DNA from: Phaeoceros laevis
Taxonomy: Eukaryota > Anthocerotophyta > Anthocerotopsida > Notothyladales
Direction: 5' to 3'
Assembly (NCBI GenBank): GCA_049999765.1
Contig: JBNGIQ010009292.1
Span: forward strand, 39,580-71,172
Length of the DNA: 31,593 nucleotides
Shown here: piece after piece, positions 27,886 through 31,593 of the stretch
Position numbering within the stretch: the stretch's first letter is position 1
Layout of the letters: the number at the start of each line of letters is the position of its first letter
Translations under genes and position numbers: made by a program
The notes under the pieces: generated by a model
What the model was told of the DNA's origin: nothing
Database searches by the model: none
Seen by the model: only the letters and a program-made list of their open reading frames with translations

Positions 27886-29807
27886 CTATGTTGCACACTT
27901 TCTCTTTTTGTTATTGCCCAATTCCGGAGCACGCAACTCCAATTCCTGGCGACGATAACGCTTCTGATGCAGGACAGCCAACCTACAAAGTCGAGCTGCC
28001 TTTTCCTCCAGCGTGGATGAGTGCAAGTGCACTGGTGGAAGGCTGGCTACCGCTGCATCCCGTTTAAGCACATCCAGAGCATGTTTGGGCCAGAGAAGTA
28101 ACCAGCTCTGCTTGGCCTGCTCTTTCCACCTATCTGCGGCATTGCGAGCTTATTCCACTGTTGGCTTCTCTGGCAAGGTCCCCTCTTCAAGTCTCCTTTC
28201 CTCTTCGCACTGCAGATATTTTTCTTCGTCCTGTTGCACCTGTGCTGCTTTCTCTTGCCGCTTTTGTTTAGCAGCCTCCTTGGCAGCTTGTTTGCACGCA
28301 CTAGCTTCCTTCCTAACAGCTGCCTTACTCTGAGCTGCTTGCTTTTTTGCAGATCTTTCATTCTCTCTCGCTGTCTCTGCATCGATGTAGTCATTATTTG
28401 TAAGGATCAAGCTCCCGGCTGACACATGCTTCATGCCTCCTCTTCGCCCAGGCAAGGTGGGAATGGTTAAAATGGAAGCTAAATGGTCTGGCACTTCTGC
28501 CTCTTGGTGCTCTGCCAAGGCTGCAACAGCAAGGTCCATGTCAAGAATGGTGTGCTCTTCTACAATTAAGTCCACGGCCTCAGAGTCTCCAACATGGTAA
28601 TCATCAGCATCACACTGGGAGTGTGCAAGGGCATCCTGGTACTGCTCAGCCGCCTCAACTTGTGTAGCTAAGTAGTCCTCGTGAAAGCTTTCATAGGCAG
28701 GCACATCGTCAGAGTCAGGTCTGTCATATGACTGACCTGCATCAACATTTTTTCCTGTCCCTCATTCTCACCATGCATACTTTGTCTAACCGTAGGCAAA
28801 TGCTCTACACGTTCAAGCCTAACTGCTAAATCAGTTTCAGGTGCCGCTACATTATGCCTAAGTGAGACATTTGTTCCTTCAACCCAATCATTGTGAAACG
28901 GCATGCTAGGACCAAAATGTTTTTGTAGTACTGTTGCATCCAGTGGCCATATTCCTGTTGCTCAAAACCCTGCTTTGATGTTGGACTCTGTGAGGGATCT
29001 CATGATTGCCCTACTTACACACATTGCTATTTCCTCTTTGCTGATATTCCCCAAAGCATTATTGAGCAACAACAACTCTACCTCATACCGCAGATTATCC
29101 TTGAATGATCGGAAGCAACAAGCATCCAAGGGCTACATCCTGTGACTCGAGTGTGGTGGTAAAGTAACTATAATAAGCCCTTTGTCTCTTGCCAGTTTAG
29201 CAGCTTGACCTGCAAGGTGAACTCTTGCATTGTCGATTGAAAAATTTACCAACACTTCCTGGATTTACAGCTGAAGCACGACAACGCTCCAAACCAGTGG
29301 ATTTTCTCATGACACACAAGGGATGCCTGCGGAAAGAACCGTGACACCAATGCGACCAGGCTTTCCATTGACAAAAGGTGTCCACCTTCCATCACTGACA
29401 ATTTCTTGCACTTTTGCCTTTAGTAAACCCATACTTACAGTCGGTGTTGTCACTTGCTTTGCCATTAGCCATGCCTCCACTCTGGTTTCCTCCTCAACTG
29501 TAAGCACAGGATCTGGGCCCCGCCTTGTCTTTATTGCCTTTCCTATCACATGGTCATTCAATGTGGATGTTGGAATCCACCACCTAGCGGCTGCTTCGCC
29601 TTGCTTCATGCCTCCTTTCACTGCTGCAATTGCATCTTCCAGATCTTTTGCTGTCCACTTGTGGGACATAGGTCTGACTCTGGTTGTCCTTGGTTGCCAA
29701 CTTGGTTGTTCTCCATTAACAGGTGGAGTACATGTTGCATATGTCCTATTTGCAGGATCTGGTGCAACACGACGAGGCCTAGGAATAGGCCGAGGCCGAT
29801 CTGTCAT
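27886..29807 (-). pseudogene. Pogo/Tigger-like DDE transposase, degenerate
   Basis: ATG 29807 starts MTDRPRPIPRPRR, followed by a psq/CENP-B-type helix-turn-helix (DLEDAIAAVKGGMKQGEAAA, ARWWIPTSTLNDHVIGKA) and VLTVEEETRVEAWLM. The frame then breaks near 29320-29390 and resumes with RKSTGLERCRASAVNPGSVG and, after a jump, SIDNARVHLAGQAAKLARDK, VTLPPHSSHRM-stop-PLD, matching the DDE_1 core (family pattern LPPHTSHLLQPLD). About 100 or more residues holding the first catalytic Asp are missing at a T-run near 29245. Stops: TAG 29135-29133, TGA 28964-28962, TAA 28152-28150; a frameshift lies near 28710. The long C-terminal tail is acidic, then Ala/Lys-rich coiled coil, ending NNKKRKCAT, a possible nuclear localisation signal. 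Confidence 0.85.
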
Positions 29808-29923
29808 CTTCTGCCAAGTGCAAATAAAATAGTAAGTCACTTGTCCAACCAAAGATAGAATAGCAGATGGGCACATCCACATGGAATGAGACAAAAGTGG
29901 TCTTAATGCTGCTATGGCCAAAG

Positions 29924-30009
29924 AGACAAGCCCAATATAGCTCACCAGCTTTAGTCTTTTANNNNNNNNNNAGACAAGCCCAATATAGCTCACCAGCTTT
30001 AGTCTTTTA
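29924..30009. other. 10-N gap flanked by identical 38-bp copies
   Basis: 29924-29961 and 29972-30009 are identical on both sides of ten N. As with the 16.8-kb gap, this looks like an uncollapsed contig overlap and not missing DNA. Confidence 0.85.
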
Positions 30010-30192
30010 GACTTGTTTGCTTGATGTGGCAGGTAGCTCGTCCTCACTTGTGATTGATTGGCTTGATGTGGCAGGAAGCTCGTCCTCACTTGTGCTTGCA
30101 ATTGTCACTGATTCTGCATCGCTATCATCCCGTTTTTTTCGGTCCCACTCCGGGTCAGTCTCTGAATCTTCATACATCCAATCATACATCAT
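30007..30192 (-). other. Acidic ORF with a 14-residue tandem repeat
   Basis: ATG 30192 opens a 61-codon frame, MMYDWMYEDSETDPEWDRKK, ending in two copies of SEDELPATSS encoded by a 42-bp tandem repeat (30019-30102). It lies just upstream of the transposase on the same strand and could be its first exon or the start of another transposon protein. No similarity is recognised. Confidence 0.35.
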
Positions 30193-30229
30193 ACATCTTC
30201 ATACATCCAATCAGATTCTGTGTCAACAA

Positions 30230-30273
30230 GGTCTCCGATTAATCGGATACTGGTCTCCGATTAATCGGATACT
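30230..30273. repeat. 22-bp tandem repeat, each unit palindromic
   Basis: Two perfect copies of a unit containing the palindrome TCCGATTAATCGGA lie at 30230-30251 and 30252-30273. It could be a transposase binding site near a transposon end. Confidence 0.9.
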
Positions 30274-30547
30274 GGACAACCCCGTCACTGTTTGGTGAAA
30301 ATGTATCGGACAGGAGGACATTTTTTTTCAAAAAAGGTCTATTTACATTAATTTCAGTTCATTGTGCGCAAAAAACAGCAAAAACCAGTGCACTAATCCA
30401 CCGTCACCGCTAGAATCATGCATTACACTTCGAAGTGCTAAAGAAGACGCTACTAATTGCACTACCCTCACTTCTAACAACGCTATATTAGACGCTATAT
30501 TATATGTTACGCATCTTGATGTAGTTCCTCATTCATTTCTGTAGCTT
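30274..30547. other. AT-rich spacer with no gene
   Basis: It contains homopolymer T/A runs and a direct repeat of CGCTATATTA (30481 and 30494). No coding sequence is supported. Confidence 0.5.
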
Positions 30548-30647
30548 NNNNNNNNNNNNNNNNNNNNNNNNNNNNNNNNNNNNNNNNNNNNNNNNNNNNN
30601 NNNNNNNNNNNNNNNNNNNNNNNNNNNNNNNNNNNNNNNNNNNNNNN
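30548..30647. other. Assembly gap (100 N)
   Basis: This is a run of exactly 100 N, a conventional size for unknown length. No flanking duplication is present, so real sequence is probably missing here. Confidence 0.95.
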
Positions 30648-31593
30648 ACTAAAACCCTCGGACTCTCCATGTACCGAATGTCCGGTACCCTCTGCCTCAC
30701 CCACAGCCTCAGATTGCAATTCTGCTTGCCATGTTTGCAAAGAAGCTTCCTTTTCAATTTCACGTTCCCTCCTGCGCACCTCCCTCTCATTCTCTTTTTT
30801 TTTTCCTCGAACTTGTCATTGGCTTTTTTTTTTTCCGCTTTTCCCACCAACCTGTCCTTGTTTTTCCTAGAAGACTTTGGTGCAGACTTTGGTGGAGATT
30901 GCTGCCTTGCATCTCTTGGCATGGGAGGGGTTGAAGGGGTGAGAGGGGTGGACAGCGATTGAGGAACTGGTGCAGGGGGTGGTGGAATAGTTGCCCCACG
31001 GTATGCCCATTTAGGGTTTACAATGGTTTCACACCCTTCCACCATTCTTGTTGAATCCACATACTCTTTGTGGATGCCTCCTTTGTACGCTTTGTTGTTG
31101 CCTAACTCTTGCTCTTCGTCAGCAAGACTCTCAAGGCTAACTATCCTTGACTTTACAAACTCCACACACCTTGGGTCAGAGTCAAATGCAACACAATTCC
31201 TCTTCTCTTCCACAGCAGCAACTATTGTAGACCCGCTTCCACAACATGCATCCAAAATCTATTCTCCCTACTTAAAGAAGAGCCTTACCAACTTTCGCAT
31301 GAGCTTCAACGGTTTTCGGTAAAGGCTTACCACCTTACCATCCAATGAATGGTACACAGCTTTTGAGTACTCGTTGAAGACATTAGTCATCCCATCCTTA
31401 AGCTCAGGATTACCAAAGGTGTTTGCAAAAGTTTCCACCTCTTCCTCTTGGCACTCCTTCACCCCTCCATGTCCTATGGTGATGTAGTCTGCAGCATCAT
31501 AAAACCTGGTCTTGGACTGTGGCACAACATTCATCTTATTCCAAATGCAGCTGTCTGCACCTCCTGAGCAGCGAGCTTTAAGCACTCCTCTTA
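30648..31593 (-). pseudogene. Beta-class DNA methyltransferase-like protein, C-terminal part
   Basis: The minus-strand frame enters from the right edge and reads FYDAADYITIGHGG, SLYRKPLKLMRKLVRLFFK, then (after TAG 31270-31268 and TAG 31261-31259 in the same frame) ILDACCGSGSTIVAAVEEKR and VAFDSDPRCVEFVKSRI. KPxxLMxxLVRLF followed by D-x-x-C-G-S-G-ST is the motif X/motif I (AdoMet-binding) arrangement of amino-DNA methyltransferases whose catalytic DPPY/SPPY motif comes first; that part would be off the window. A Pro-rich (TIPPPPAPVPQ) and a Lys-rich coiled segment follow. In the latter an A homopolymer (about 30795) shifts the frame to VRRREREIEKEASLQTWQAE. This MTase type is typical of bacteria, phages and some eukaryotic mobile elements. 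Confidence 0.65.

Noticed and set aside
27441-30274. CAGTATGCG / CGGATACTG as definite terminal inverted repeats of the pogo-like element
   Set aside because: Only about eight matching bases and no TA target duplication; kept as a weak candidate only.

Overview
The window is nuclear DNA of a land plant, most likely a fern or another seed-free vascular plant. Three genes look intact: a small mitochondrial import subunit (TOM6), gamma-tubulin complex component 3 (GCP3) with a phase-matched GT-AG intron, and a long coiled-coil gene with short GT-AG introns. The organism call rests on the plant TOM6 and GCP3, the plant-type CACTA and Ty1-copia elements, a tRNA-derived SINE, and two decayed organellar-type PPR genes whose repeats (MYAKCG, NALIAGYAQQG) resemble the large PPR families of ferns. 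The organism call is inference.

Positions 1-9.4 kb are nested transposons. The end of a CACTA transposon (1-805, carrying a PPR fragment) sits inside the 3' LTR of a Ty1-copia element (A, minus strand, 806-7269). A in turn sits inside the gag gene of a related copia element (B, 7270 to about 9412). A and B share an unusual layout: a ~60-codon ORF starting at the tRNA primer binding site, a second ORF of 166-217 codons a few bases later, then gag. The 3' non-coding part of A holds an opposite-strand, intron-bearing gene remnant.

Positions 9.6-12.4 kb hold a LINE-type reverse transcriptase remnant with a (CA)n tail (minus strand) next to a broken gene of unknown function whose stop codon was lost through a 38-bp tandem duplication. 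Positions 12.5-17.7 kb are mostly unrecognised non-coding DNA with a LINE tail copy and an assembly gap.

Positions 17.7-25.2 kb are the genic island: TOM6 (+) converges on GCP3 (-), and GCP3 is divergent from the coiled-coil gene (+) across about 0.8 kb of shared promoter space. An in-frame start-stop triplet pair (ATGTGA) lies upstream of the coiled-coil start.

Positions 25.6-31.6 kb return to decayed accessory DNA. There is a PPR pseudogene split by a tRNA-derived SINE with a 13-bp target duplication and bracketed by short inverted repeats. It is followed by a pogo/Tigger-like transposase pseudogene (minus) and, at the right edge, the C-terminal half of a beta-class DNA methyltransferase-like protein (minus) with a proline/lysine-rich tail. 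Four runs of N are present. Two of them are flanked by identical sequence on both sides and are probably uncollapsed contig overlaps.
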